NCBI GenBank assembly: GCA_963580455.1
Contig: OY756967.1
Coordinates: forward strand, 14,096,501 to 14,160,500
DNA from: Euonymus europaeus
Lineage: Eukaryota > Streptophyta > Magnoliopsida > Celastrales > Celastraceae
Direction: 5' to 3'
Length of the DNA stretch: 64,000 bases
This document shows, one piece after another, positions 1 to 12,433 of this stretch (positions are counted from its first letter, which is position 1; the number at the start of each line of letters is the position of its first letter). Below the pieces are notes generated by a model. The model made no database searches. It saw only the letters and a program-made list of their open reading frames with translations, and was not told the DNA's origin. The position numbers were made by a program, and so were the translations under genes.

Positions 1-3000
1 CTACTAAGTCAAATTTTACGAGTATAAGCTTCCAAGATTATTTCGATGCCAAAACATTAACTTTCTATGACAAATGGACAAAACCGTTAAAAGCTCCTCC
101 ATAGAGAGAGTTGGGAAACTTCGGACAATCAAAGTTGTTCGGTGTACACTTTTTATTGTTCTACTAAGTCAACTTTTACGAGTATAAGCTTTCAAGATTA
201 TTTCGATGCCAAAACATTAATTTTCTATGACAAATGGACAAAACCGTTAAAAGCACCTTCATAGAAAGAGTTGAGCAATTTCGGACAATCAAAGTTGCTC
301 GGTGAACACTTTTTATTGTTCTTTTATGTTAAATTTTACGAAAATGAGTTTCCAGGATTATTTCGATGCCAAAACGCCAACTTTCTATATCAAATTGACA
401 AAACCCTTAAAAGCTCCTCCACAGAGAGAGTTGAGCAACTTTGGACTATCAAATTTGCTCGGTGTACACTTTTTATTGTTCTTTTATGTTAAATTTTACG
501 AAAATGAGTTTCCAGGATTATTTCGATGCCAAAACGCCAACTTTCTATGACAAATGGACAAAACCCTTAAAAGCTTCTCCACAGAGAGAGTTGAGCAACT
601 TCGGACAATCAAAGTTGCTCGGTGTACACTTTATATTGTTCTACTAAGTCAAATTTTACGAGTATAAGCTTCCAAGATTATTTCGATGCCAAAACACCAA
701 CTTTCTATGACAAATGGACAAAACCGTTAAACGCTCCTCCATAGAGAGAGTTGAGTAACTTCGGACTATCAAAGTTGCTCGGTGTACACTTTTTATTGTT
801 CTTCTATGTTAAATTTTACGAAAATGAGCTTCCAGGATTATTTCGATTCCAAAACAGCAACTTTCTATAACAAATGGACCAAACCGTTAAAAGCTCCTCC
901 ATAGAGAGAGTTGAGCAACTTCGTACTATCAAAGTTGCTCGGTGTACACTTTATATTTTTCTAATAAGTCAAATTTTACGAGTATAAGCTTCCAAGATTA
1001 TTTCGATGCCAAAACATTAACTTTCTATGACAAATGGACAAAACCGTTAAAAGCTCCTCCATAGAGAGAGTTGGGAAACTTCGGACAATCAAAGTTGCTC
1101 GGTGTACACTTTTTATTGTTCTACTAAGTCAAATTTTACGAGTATAAGCTTTCAGGATTATTTCGATGCCAAAACATTAACTTTCTATGACAAATGGACA
1201 AAACCGTTAAAAGCACCTTCATAGAAAGAGTTGAGCAATTTTGGACAATCAAAATTGCTCGGTGAACACTTTTTATTGTTCTTTTATGTTAAATTTTACG
1301 AAAATGAGTTGCCAGGATTATTTCGATGCCAAAACGCCAACTTTCTATGACAAATTGACAAAACCCTTAAAAGCTCCTCCACAGAGAGAGTTGAGCAACT
1401 TCGGACTATCAAATTTGCTCGGTGTACACTTTTTATTGTTCTTCAATGTTAAATTTAACGAAAATGAGCTTCCAGGATTATTTCGATGCCAAAACACCAA
1501 ATTTCTATGACAAATGGACAAAACTGTTAAAAGCTCCTTCATAGAGAGAGTTGGCCAACTTCGGACTGTCAAAGTTGCTCCGTGTACACTTTTTATTGTT
1601 CTTCAATGTTAAATTTTAGAAAAATGAGCTTCCGAGATTATTTCGATGCCAAAACACCAACTTTCTATGACAAATGGACAAAATCGTTAAAAGCTCCTTC
1701 ATAGAGAGAGTTAAGAAACTTCGGACTATCAAAGTTGCTCGGTGTAAACTTTATATTGTTCTACTAAGTCAAATTTTACGAGTATAAGCTTCCAGGATTA
1801 TTTCGATGCCAAAACATTAACTTTCTGTGATAAATGGACAAAACCGTAAAAAGCACCTTCATAGAAAGAGTTGAGCAACTTCGGACTTTATCTTTATATT
1901 TTTCTACTAAGTCAAATTTAACGAGTATAAGCTTCCAAGATTATTTCGATGCCAAAACATTAACTTTCTATGACAAATGGACAAAACCGTTAAAAGCTCC
2001 TCCATAGAGAGAGTTGGGAAACTTCGGACAATCAAAGTTGCTCGGTGTACACTTTTTATTGTTCTACTAAGTCAAATTTTACGAGTATAAGCTTTCAAGA
2101 TTCTTTCGATGCCAAAACATTAACTTTCTATGACAAATGGACAAAACCGTTAAAAGCACCTTCATAGAAAGAGTTGAGCAACTTCCGACAATCAAAGTTG
2201 CTCGGTGTACACTTTTTATTGTTCTTTTATGTTAAATTTTACGAAAATGAGTTTCCAGGATTATTTCGATGCCAAAACGCCAACTTTCTATGACAAATTG
2301 ACAAAACCCTTAAAAGCTCCTCCACAGAGAGAGTTGAGCAACTTCGGACTATCAAATTTGCTCGGTGTACACTTTTTATTGTTCTTCAACGTTAAATTTT
2401 ACGAAAATGAGCTTCCAGGATTATTTCGATGCCAAAACACCAACTTTCTATGACAAATGGACAAAACTGTTAAAAGCTCCTTCATAGAGAGAGTTGGCCA
2501 ACTTCGGACTGTCAAAGTTGCTCCGTGTACACTTTTTATTGTTCTTCAATGTTAAATTTTAGAAAAATGAGCTTCCGAGATTATTTCAATGCTAAAACAC
2601 CAACTTTCTATGACAAATGGACAAAACCGTTAAAAGCTCCTTCATAGAGAGAGTTGAGCAACTTCGGACTATCAAAGTTGCTCGGTGTACACTTTATATT
2701 GTTCTACTAAGTCAAATTTTACGAGTATAAGCTTCCAAGATTATTTCGATGCCAAAACACCAACTTTCTATGACAAATGAACAAAACCGTTAAAAGCTCC
2801 TCCATAGAGAGAGTTGAGTAACTTCGGACTATCAAAGTTGCTCGGTGTACACTTTTTATTGTTCTTCTATGTTAAATTTTACGAAAATGAGCTTCCAGGA
2901 TTATTTCGATTCCAAAACAGCAACTTTCTATAACAAATGGACAAAACCGTTAAAAGCTCCTCCATAGAGAGAGTTGAGCAACTTCGGACTATCAAAGTTG

Positions 3001-3300
3001 CTCGGTGTACACTTTATATTTTTCTACTAAGTCAAATTTTACGAGTATAAGCTTCCAAGATTATTTCGATGCCAAAACATTAACTTTCTATGACAAATGG
3101 ACAAAACCGTTAAAAGCTCCTCCACAGAGAGAGTTGGGAAACTTCGGACAATCAAAGTTGCTCGGTGTACACTTTTTATTGTTCTACTAAGTCAAATTTT
3201 ACGAGTATAAGCTTTCAACATTATTTCGATGCCAAAACATTAACTTTCTATGACAAATGGACAAAACCGTTAAAAGCACTTTAATAGAAAGAGTTGACAA
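1..3300 (+). repeat. Loose 6/7-mer higher-order repeat
   Basis: The order B, B, A, A, B, A starting at base 1 recurs at 961 (offset 960, six monomers), then near 1,904 (offset 943), and then near 3,024 (offset 1,120, seven monomers). The pairing is shown by shared diagnostics such as ATAGAGAGAGTTGGGAAACT followed by the GGTGAACACT variant at about 301 and 1,261. The 943 offset is 960 less a 17-bp deletion at about 1,887-1,892. The copies are not identical and one has gained a monomer, so this is an eroding or mosaic higher-order unit rather than a clean one. Confidence 0.7.
1881..1905 (+). repeat. Deleted monomer lacking the right dyad arm
   Basis: After TCGGAC the sequence jumps to TTTATCTTTATATTTTT. 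Neighbouring monomers instead have the right arm AAGTTGCTC and the GTGTACAC palindrome at this point. The net loss is about 17 bp, making this monomer about 143 bp long. It is one of the few monomers that lose the dyad entirely, and it is a useful landmark for this part of the array. Confidence 0.8.
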
Positions 3301-3689
3301 CTTCGGACAATCAAAGTTGCGCGGTGTACACTTTTTATTGTTCTTTTATGTTAAATTTTACGAAAATGAGCTTCCAGGATTTTTTCGATGCCAAAATACC
3401 AACTTTCTATGACAAATGGACAAAACCGTTAAAAGCTCCTCCATAGAGAGAGTTGAGCAACTTCGGACTATCAAAGTTGCTCCGTGTACACTTTTTCTTC
3501 TTCTTCAATGTTAAATTTGACGTAAATGAGCTTCCAGGATTATTTTGATGCCAAAACAGCAACTTTCTAAGACGAATGGACAAAACCGTTAAAAGTTCCT
3601 CCATAGAGAGAGTTGAGCAACTTCGGACTATCAAAGTTGCTCCGTGTACACTTTTTATTGTTCGTCTATGTTAAATTTGACGTAAATGA

Positions 3690-4540
3690 GCTTCCAGGAT
3701 TATTTTGATGCCAAAACAACAACTTTCTATGACAAATGGACAAAACCGTTAAAAGCTCCCACATAGAGAGAGTTGAGCAACTTCAGACTATCAAAGTTGC
3801 TCGGTGTACACTTTATATTGTTCTACTAAGTCAAATTTTACGAGTATAAGCTTCCAAGATTATTTCGATGCCAAAACATAAACTTTCTGTGACAAATGGA
3901 CAAAACCGTAAAAAGCACCTTCATAGAAAGAGTTGAGCAACTTCGGACTATCAAAGTTGATCAGTGTACACTTTTTATTGTTCTTCAATGTTAAATTTTA
4001 CGAAAATGAGATTCCAGGATTATTTCGATTCCAAAACACCAACTTTCTATGACAAATAGACAAAACCATTAAAATATCCTCCACAGAGAGAGTTGAACAA
4101 CTTCGGACTATCAAAGTTTATCGGTGTACACTTTTTATTGTTCTTTAATGTTATATTTTACGAAAATGAGCTTCCAATATTATTTTGATGCCAAAACAAC
4201 AACTTTCTATGACAAATGAACAAAACCGTTAAAAGCTCCCCCATAGAGAGAGTTGAGCAACTTCCGACTATCAAAGTTGCTTGGTGTAGACTTTATATTG
4301 TTCTACTAAGTCAAATTTTACGAGTATAAGCTTCCAAGATTATTTCGATGCCAAAACATAAACTTTCTGTGACAAATGGACAAAACCGTAAAAAGCACCT
4401 TCATAGAAAGAGTTGAGCAACTTCGGACTATCAAAGTTGATCAGTGTACACTTTTTATTGTTCTTCAATGTTAAATTTTACGAAAATGAGATTCCAGGAT
4501 TATTTCGATTCCAAAACACCAACTTTCTATGAAAAATGGG
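3690..4540 (+). repeat. 480-bp (3-mer) tandem duplication
   Basis: Two segments 480 bp apart match closely. The core at about 3,829-4,050 and its copy at 4,309-4,530 look identical. Both carry the rare variants AAAACATAAACTTTCTGTG, AAGTTGATCAGTGTAC (a damaged right dyad arm) and GAGATTCCAGG. The outer parts diverge, so the duplication is either partly overwritten or was limited to the core. The spacing is exactly three monomers. Confidence 0.8.
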
Positions 4541-7500
4541 CAAAACCATTAAAAGCTCCCATATAGAGAGAGTTGAGCAACTTCCAACCATCAAAGTTGC
4601 TCGGTGTACACTTTATATTGTTCTACTAAGTCAAATTTTACGAGTATAAGCTTCCAAGATTATTTCGATGCAAAAACATTAACTTTCTCTGACAAATGGA
4701 CAAAACCGTTAAAAGCTCCTCCATAGAGAGAGGTTGAGCAACTTCGGACTATCAAAGTTGCTCGGTGTACACTATTTATTGTTCTTTTATGTTAAATTTT
4801 ACGAAAATGAGCTTCCAGGATTATTTCGATGCCAAAACACCAACTCTCTATGACAAATGGACAAAACCGTTAAAAGCTCCTCCACAGAGAGAGTTGAGCA
4901 ACTTCGGACTATCAAATTTGCTCGGTGTACACTTTTTATTGTTCTTCTATGTTAAATTTTACGAAAATGAGCTTCCAATATTATTTCTATGACAAAACAC
5001 CAACTTTTTATGACAAATGGACAAAACCGTTAAAAGCTCCTCCATAGAGAGAGTTGGGCAACCTCGGACAATCAAAGTTGCTCGGTGTACACTTTATATT
5101 GTTCTACTAAGTCAAATTTTATGAGTATAAGCTTTCAAGATTATTTCGATGCCAAAACATTAACTTTCTATGACAAATGGACAAAATCGTTAAAAGCACC
5201 TTCATAGAAAGAGTTGAGCAACTTCGGACAATCAAAGTTGCTCGGTGTACACTTTTTATTGTTCTTTTATGTTAAATTTTTAAGAAAATGAGCTTCCAGG
5301 ATTTTTTCGATGCCAAAATACCAACTTTTTATGACAAATGGACAAAACTGTTAAAAGCTCCTACATAGAGAGAGTTGAGAAACTTCGGACTATCAAAGTT
5401 GCTCCGTGTACACTTTTTATCGTTCTTCTATGTTAAATTTGACGTAAATGAGCTTCTAGGATTATTTTGATGCCAAAACAGCAACTTTCTATGACAAATG
5501 GATAAAACGGTTAAAAGCTCCTCCATAGAGAGAGTTGAGCAACTTCGGACTATCAAAGTTGCTCCGTGTACACTTTTCAATGTTCTTCTATGTTAAATTT
5601 GACGTAGATGAGCTTCCAGGATTATTTTGATGCCAAAACAGCAAATTTCTATGACAAATGGACAAAACCGTTAAAAGCTCCCCCATAGAGAGAGTTGAAC
5701 AACTTCGGACTATCAAAGTTGCTCGGTGTACACCTTATATTGTTCTACTAAGTCAAATTTTACGAGTATAATCTTCCAAGATTATTTCGATAAGAAAACA
5801 TTAACTTTCTGTGACAAATGGACAAAACCGTAAAATGCAATTTCATAGAAAGAGTTGAGCAACTTCGGACTATCAAAGTTGCTCGTTTTACACTTTTTAT
5901 TGCTCTTCTATGTTAAATTTTACGAAAATGAGCTTCCAGGATTATTTCGATGCCAAAACACCAACTTTCTATGAAAAATATACAAAACCGTTAAAATCTC
6001 CTCCATAGAGAGAGTTGAGCAATTTCGGACTATCAAAGTTGCTCGGTGTACACTTTTTAATGTTCTTCTATGTTAAATTTTACGAAAATGAGCTTCCAGG
6101 ATTATTTCGATGCCAAAACACTACTTTCTACGACAAATGGACAAAACCGTTAAAAGCTCCCCCATAGAGAGAGTTGAGCAACTTCGGACTATCAAAGTTG
6201 CTCGGTGTACACTTTATATTGTTCTACTAAGTCAAATTTTACGAGTATAAGCTTTCAAGATTATTTCGATGACAAAACATTAACTTTCTATGACAAATGG
6301 ACAAAACCGTTAAAAGCATCTTCATAGACAGAGTTGAGCAACTTCGGACAATCAAAGTTGCCGGGTGTACACTTTTTATTGTTCTTTTATGTTAAATTTT
6401 ACGAAAATGAGCTTCCAGGATTATTTCGATGCCAAAACACCAACTTTCTATGAAAAATGGATAAAACCGTTAAAAGCTCCTTCATAGAGAGAGTTGGGCA
6501 ACTTCGAACAATCAAAGTTGCTCGGTGTACATTTTCTATTGTTATACTAAGTCAAATTTTACGAGTATAAGCTTTCAAGATTATTTCGATGCCAAAACAT
6601 TAACTTTCTATGACAAATGGACAAAACCGTTAAAAGCACCTTCATAGAAAGAGTTGAGCAACTTCGGACAATCAAAGTTGCTCGTTGTACACTTTTTATT
6701 GTTCTTTTATGTTAAATTTTACGAAAATGAGCTTCCAGGATTTTTTCGATGCCAAAATACCAACTTTCTATGACAAATGGAAAAACCGTTAAAAGCTCCT
6801 CCATAGAGAGAGTTAAGCAACTTCGGACTATCAAAGTTGCTCCGTGTACATTTTTTATTGTTCTTCTATGTTAAATTTGACGTAAATGAGCCTCCAGGAT
6901 TATTTTGATGCCAAAACACCATCTTTCTATGACAAATGGACAAAACCGTTAAAAGCTCCTCCATAGATAGAGTTGAGCAACTTCGGACTATCAATGTTGC
7001 TCGGTGTACACCTTATATTGTTCTACTAAGTCAAATTTTACGAGTATAAGCTTCAAAGATTATTTCGATGCCAAAACATTAACTTTCTGTGACAAACGGA
7101 CAAAACCGTAAAAAGCACATTTATAGAAAGAGTTGAGCAACTTCGGACTATCAAAGTTGCTCGGTGTACAGTTTTTATTGTTCTTCTATGTTAAATTTTA
7201 ATAAAAATAAGCTTCGAGGATTATTTCGATGCCAAAACACCAACTTTCTATGAAAAATGTAAAAAACCGTTTAAAGCTCCTCCATAGAGAGAGTTGGGCA
7301 ACTTCGGACAATCAAAGTTGCTCGGTGTACACTTTATATTGTTCTACTAAGTCAAATTTTTCGAGTATAAGCTTTCAAGATTATTTCGATGCCAAAACAA
7401 TAACTTTCTATGATAAATGGACAAAACCGTTAAAAGCACCTTCATAGAAAGAGTTGAGCAACTTCGGACAATCAAAGTTGCTCGTTGTACACTTTTTATT

Positions 7501-9750
7501 GTTCTTCTATGTTAAATTTTACGAAAATGAGCTTCCAGGATTATTTCGATGCCAAAAGACCAACTTTCTATGACAAATGGAAAAAACCGTTAAAAGCTAC
7601 TCCATAGAGAGAGTTGAGCAACTTCGGACCATCAAAGTTGCTCCGTGTACACTTTTTATTGTTCTTCTATATTAAATTTGACGTAAATGAGCTTCCAGGA
7701 TTATTTTGATGCCAAAACACCAACTTTCTATGACAAATGGACAAAACCGTTAAAAGCTCCTCCATAGAGAGAGTTGAGCAACTTCGGACTATCAAAGTTG
7801 CTCGGTGTACACCTTATATTGTTCTACTATGTCAAATTTTACGAGTATAAGCTTCCAAGATTATTTTGATGCCAAAACATTAACTTTCTGTGACAAGTGG
7901 ACAAAATCGTAAAAGGCAACTTCATAGAAAGAGTTGAGCAACTTCGGACTATCAAAGTTGCTCGGTGTACACTTTTTATTGTTCTTCTATGTTAAATTTT
8001 ATGAAAATGAGCTTCCAAGATTATTTCGATGCCAAAACACCAACTTTCTATGACAAATAGACAAAACTGTTAAAATCTCCTCCATAGAGAGAGTTGACCA
8101 ACTTCGGACTATCAAAGTTGCTCGGTGTACACTTTTTACTGTTCTTCTATGTTAAATTTTTATTAAAATGAGCTTCCAGGATTATTTCGATGCGAAAACA
8201 CCAACTTTCTATGACAAATGGACAAAGCCGTTAAAAGCTTCTCCACAGAGAGAGTTGAGCAACTTTGGACTATCAAATTAGCTCGGTGTACACTTTTTAT
8301 TGTTCTTCTATGTTAAATTTTACGAAAATGAGCTTCCAGGATTATTTCGATGCCAAAACACAAATGGATAAAACCGTTAAAAGCTGCTTCATAGAGAGAG
8401 TTGGGCAACTTCAAACAATCAAAGTTACTCGGTGTACACTTTATATCGTTATACTAAGTCAAATTTTACGAGTATAAGCTTTCAAGATTATTTCGATACC
8501 AAAACATTAACTTTCTATGAAAAATGGACAAAACCGTTAAAAGCACCTTCATAGAAATAGTTGAGCAACTTCGGACAATCAAAGTTGCTCGTTGTACACT
8601 ATTTATTGTTCTTTTATGTTAAATTTTACAAAAATGAGCTTCCAGGATTTTTTCGATGCCAAAATACCAACTTTCTATGACAAATGGGAAAACCGTTAAA
8701 AGCTCCTCCATAGAGAGAGTTGAGCAACTTCGGACTATCAAAGTTGCTCCGTGTACATTTTTTATTGTTCTTCTATGTTAAATTTGACGTAAATGAGCCT
8801 CCAGGATTATTTTGATGCCAAAACACCATCTTTCTATGACAAATGGACAAAACCGTTAAAAGCTCCTCCATAGAGAGAGTTGAGCAACTTCGGACTATCA
8901 AAGTTGCTCCGTGTACATTTTTTTATTGTTCTTCTATGTTAAATTTGACATAAATGAGCCTCCAGGATTATTTTGATGCCAAAACACCAACTTTCTATGA
9001 CAAATGGAAAAAACCGTTAAAAGCTACTCCATAGAGAGAGTTGAGCAACTTCGGACCATCAAAGTTGCTCCGTGTACACTTTTTATTGTTCTTCTATATT
9101 AAATTTGACGTAAATGAGCTTCCAGGATTATTTTGATGCCAAAACACCAACTTTCTATGACAAATGGACAAAACCGTTAAAAGCTCCTCCATAGAGAGAG
9201 TTGAGCAACTTCGGACTATCAAAGTTGCTCGGTGTACACCTTATATTGTTCTACTATGTCAAATTTTACGAGTATAAGCTTTCAAGATTATTTCGATGCC
9301 AAAACATTAACTTTCTATGACAAATGGACAAAACCGTTAAAAGCACCTTCATAGAAAGAGTTGAGCAACTTCGGACAATCAAAGTTGCTCGTTGTACACT
9401 TTTTATTGTTCTTCTATGTTAAATTTTACGAAAATGAGCTTCCAGGATTATTTCGATGCCAAAAGACCAACTTTCTATGACAAATGGATAAAACCGTTAA
9501 AAGCTACTCCATAGAGAGAGTTGAGCAACTTCGGACCATCAAAGTTGCTCCGTGTACACTTTTTATTGTTCTTCTATATTAAATTTGACGTAAATGAGCT
9601 TCCAGGATTATTTTGATGCCAAAACACCAACTTTCTATGACAAATGGACAAAACCGTTAAAAGCTCCTCCATAGAGAGAGTTGAGCAACTTCGGACTATC
9701 AAAGTTGCTCGGTGTACACCTTATATTGTTCTACTATGTCAAATTTTACG
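4540..9750 (+). repeat. Mosaic of A, B and C monomers
   Basis: This stretch has no long clean higher-order unit, only mixed monomers with scattered local copying. One example is the block containing the AAAAGACCAACTTTC variant near 7,554, which recurs near 9,461 at an offset of about 1,907 bp (12 monomers less about 13 bases). Type C monomers cluster at about 8,770-9,170. A variant with AATTTTAATAAAAATAAGC in the subfamily block appears at about 7,193 and becomes frequent further right. I see no gene or non-satellite sequence here. Confidence 0.75.
7616..7643. other. Dyad symmetry of the satellite monomer (example copy)
   Basis: This representative copy shows a perfect 9-bp inverted repeat, GAGCAACTT and AAGTTGCTC, separated by 10 bp. 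The right arm is followed, usually after one base, by the self-complementary octamer GTGTACAC (consensus positions 32-39). The same arrangement recurs in most monomers of all three subfamilies. Common departures are GGGCAACTT on the left arm, which still allows a G-T wobble in a single-strand hairpin, and TTGCACGG or TTGCCCGG on the right arm. A hairpin or cruciform is a direct possibility from the sequence. A role in binding a protein or marking centromeric chromatin is inference only. Confidence 0.85.
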
Positions 9751-12430
9751 AGTATAAGCTTCAAAGATTATTTCGATGCCAAAACATTAACTTTCTGTGA
9801 CAAATGGACAAAACCGTAAAAAGCACATTTATAGAATGAGTTGAGCAACTTCGGACTATCAAAGTTGCTCGGTGTACACTTTTTATTGTTCTTCTATGTT
9901 AAATTTTAATAAAAATAAGCTTCGAGGATTATTTTGATGCCAAAACACCAACTTTCTATGAAAAATGGACAAAACCGTTAAAAGCTCCTCCATAGAGAGA
10001 GTTGGGCAACTTCGGACAATCAAAGTTGCTCGGTGTACACTTTATATTTTTCTACTAAGTCAAATTTTACGAGTATAAGCTTTCAAGATTATTTCGATGC
10101 CAAAACATTAACTTTCTATGACAAATGAACAAAACTGTTAAAAGCACCTTCATAGAAAGAGTTGAGCAACTTCAGACAATCAAAGTTGCTCGGTGTACAC
10201 TTTTTATTGTTCTTTTATGTTAAATTTTACGAAAATGAGCTTCCAAGATTTTTTCGATGCCAAAATACCAAGTTTCTATGACAAATGGAAAAAACCGATA
10301 AAAGCTCCTCCATAGAGAGAGTTGAGCAACTTCGGACTATCAAAGTTGCTCCGTGTACACTTTTTATTGTTCTTCTATATTAAATTTGACGTAAATGAGC
10401 TTCCAGGATTATTTTGATGCCAAAACAGCAACTTTCTATGACAAATGGATAAAACCGTTAAAAGCTCCTCCAGAGAGAGAGTTGAGCAACTTCGGACTAT
10501 CAAAGTTGCTCCGTGTACATTTTTTTATTGTTCTTCTATGTTAAATTTGACGTAAATGAGCCTCCAGGATTATTTTGATGCCAAAACACCATCTTTCTAT
10601 GACAAATGGACAAAACCGTTAAGAGCTCCTCTATAGATAGAGTTGAGCAACTTCGGACTATCAATGTTGCTCGGTGTACACCTTATATTGTTCTACTAAG
10701 TCAAATTTTACGAGTATAAGCTTCAAAGATTATTTCGATGCCAAAACATTAACTTTCTGTGACAAATGGACAAAACCGTAAAAAGCACATTTATAGAATG
10801 AGTTGAGCAACTTCGGACTATCAAAGTTGCTCGGTGTACACTTTTTATTGTTCTTCTATGTTAAATTTTAATAAAAATAAGCTTCGAGGATTATTTTGAT
10901 GCCAAAACACCAACTTTCTATGAAAAATGGACAAAACCGTTAAAAGCTCCTCCATAGAGAGAGTTGGGCAACTTCGGACAATCAAAGTTGCTCGGTGTAC
11001 ACTTTATATTTTTCTACTAAGTCAAATTTTACGAGTATAAGCTTTCAAGATTATTTCGATGCCAAAACATTAACTTTCTATGACAAATGGACAAAACTGT
11101 TAAAAGCACCTTCATAGAAAGAGTTGAGCAACTTCAGACAATCAAAGTTGCTCGGTGTACACTTTTTATTGTTCTTTTATGTTAAATTTTACGAAAATGA
11201 GCTTCCAAGATTTTTTCGATGCCAAAATACCAAGTTTCTATGACAAATGGAAAAAACCGATAAAAGCTCCTCCATAGAGAGAGTTGAGCAACTTCGGACT
11301 ATCAAAGTTGCTCCGTGTACACTTTTTATTGTTCTTCTATATTAAATTTGACGTAAATGAGCTTCCAGGATTATTTTGATGCCAAAACAGCAACTTTCTA
11401 TGACAAATGGATAAAACCGTTAAAAACTCCTCCAGAGAGAAAGTTGAGCAACTTCGGACTATCAAAGTTCCTCCGTGTACATTTTTTATTGTTCTTCTAT
11501 GTTAAATTTGACGTAAATGAGCCTCCAGGATTATTTTGATGCCAAAACACCATCTTTCTATGACAAATGGATAAAACCGTTAAGAGCTCCTCTATAGATA
11601 GAGTTGAGCAACTTCGGACTATCAATGTTGCTCGGTGTACACCTTATATTGTTCTACTAAGTCAAATTTTACGAGTATAAGCTTCAAAGATTATTTCGAT
11701 GCCAAAACATTAACTTTCTGTGACAAATGGACAAAACCGTAAAAAGCACATTTATAGAATGAGTTGAGCAACTTCGGACTATCAAAGTTGCTCGGTGTAC
11801 ACTTTTTATTGTTCTTCTATGTTAAATTTTAATAAAAATAAGCTTCGAGGATTATTTTGATGCCAAAACACCAACTTTCTATGAAAAATGGACAAAACCG
11901 TTAAAAGCTCCTCCATAGAGAGAGTTGGGCAACTTCGGACAATCAAAGTTGCTCGGTGTACACTTTATATTTTTCTACTAAGTCAAATTTTACGAGTATA
12001 AGCTTTCAAGATTATTTCGATGCCAAAACATTAACTTTCTATGACAAATGGACAAAACTGTTAAAAGCACCTTCATAGAAAGAGTTGAGCAACTTCAGAC
12101 AATCAAAGTTGCTCGGTGTACACTTTTTATTGTTCTTTTATGTTAAATTTTACGAAAATGAGCTTCCAAGATTTTTTCGATGCCAAAATACCAAGTCTCT
12201 ATGACAAATGGAAAAAACCGTTAAAAGCTCCTCCATAGAGAGAGTTGAGCAACTTCGGACTATCAAAGTTGCTCCGTGTACACTTTTTATTGTTCTTCTA
12301 TATATTAAATTTGACGTAAATGAGCTTCCAGGATTATTTTGATGCCAAAACAGCAACTTTCTATGACAAATGGATAAAACCGTTAAAAGCTCCTCCAGAG
12401 AGAAAGTTGAGCAACTTCGGACTATCAAAG
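9750..12430 (+). repeat. 961-bp 6-mer higher-order repeat, about 2.8 copies
   Basis: The variant AAATTTTAATAAAAATAAGC occurs at 9,901, 10,863 and 11,824 (offsets 962 and 961). Each copy also carries GCACATTTATAGAATGAG, the TTTTTCTACTAAG variant, a monomer with CCAAGTTTCTATG and one with CCATCTTTCTATG, in the same order. The third copy breaks off at about 12,430, where the sequence switches to a type A monomer with GGTGTACACCTTTTATTG. This is the cleanest short higher-order unit in the left arm. Confidence 0.85.
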
Positions 12431-12433
12431 TTG

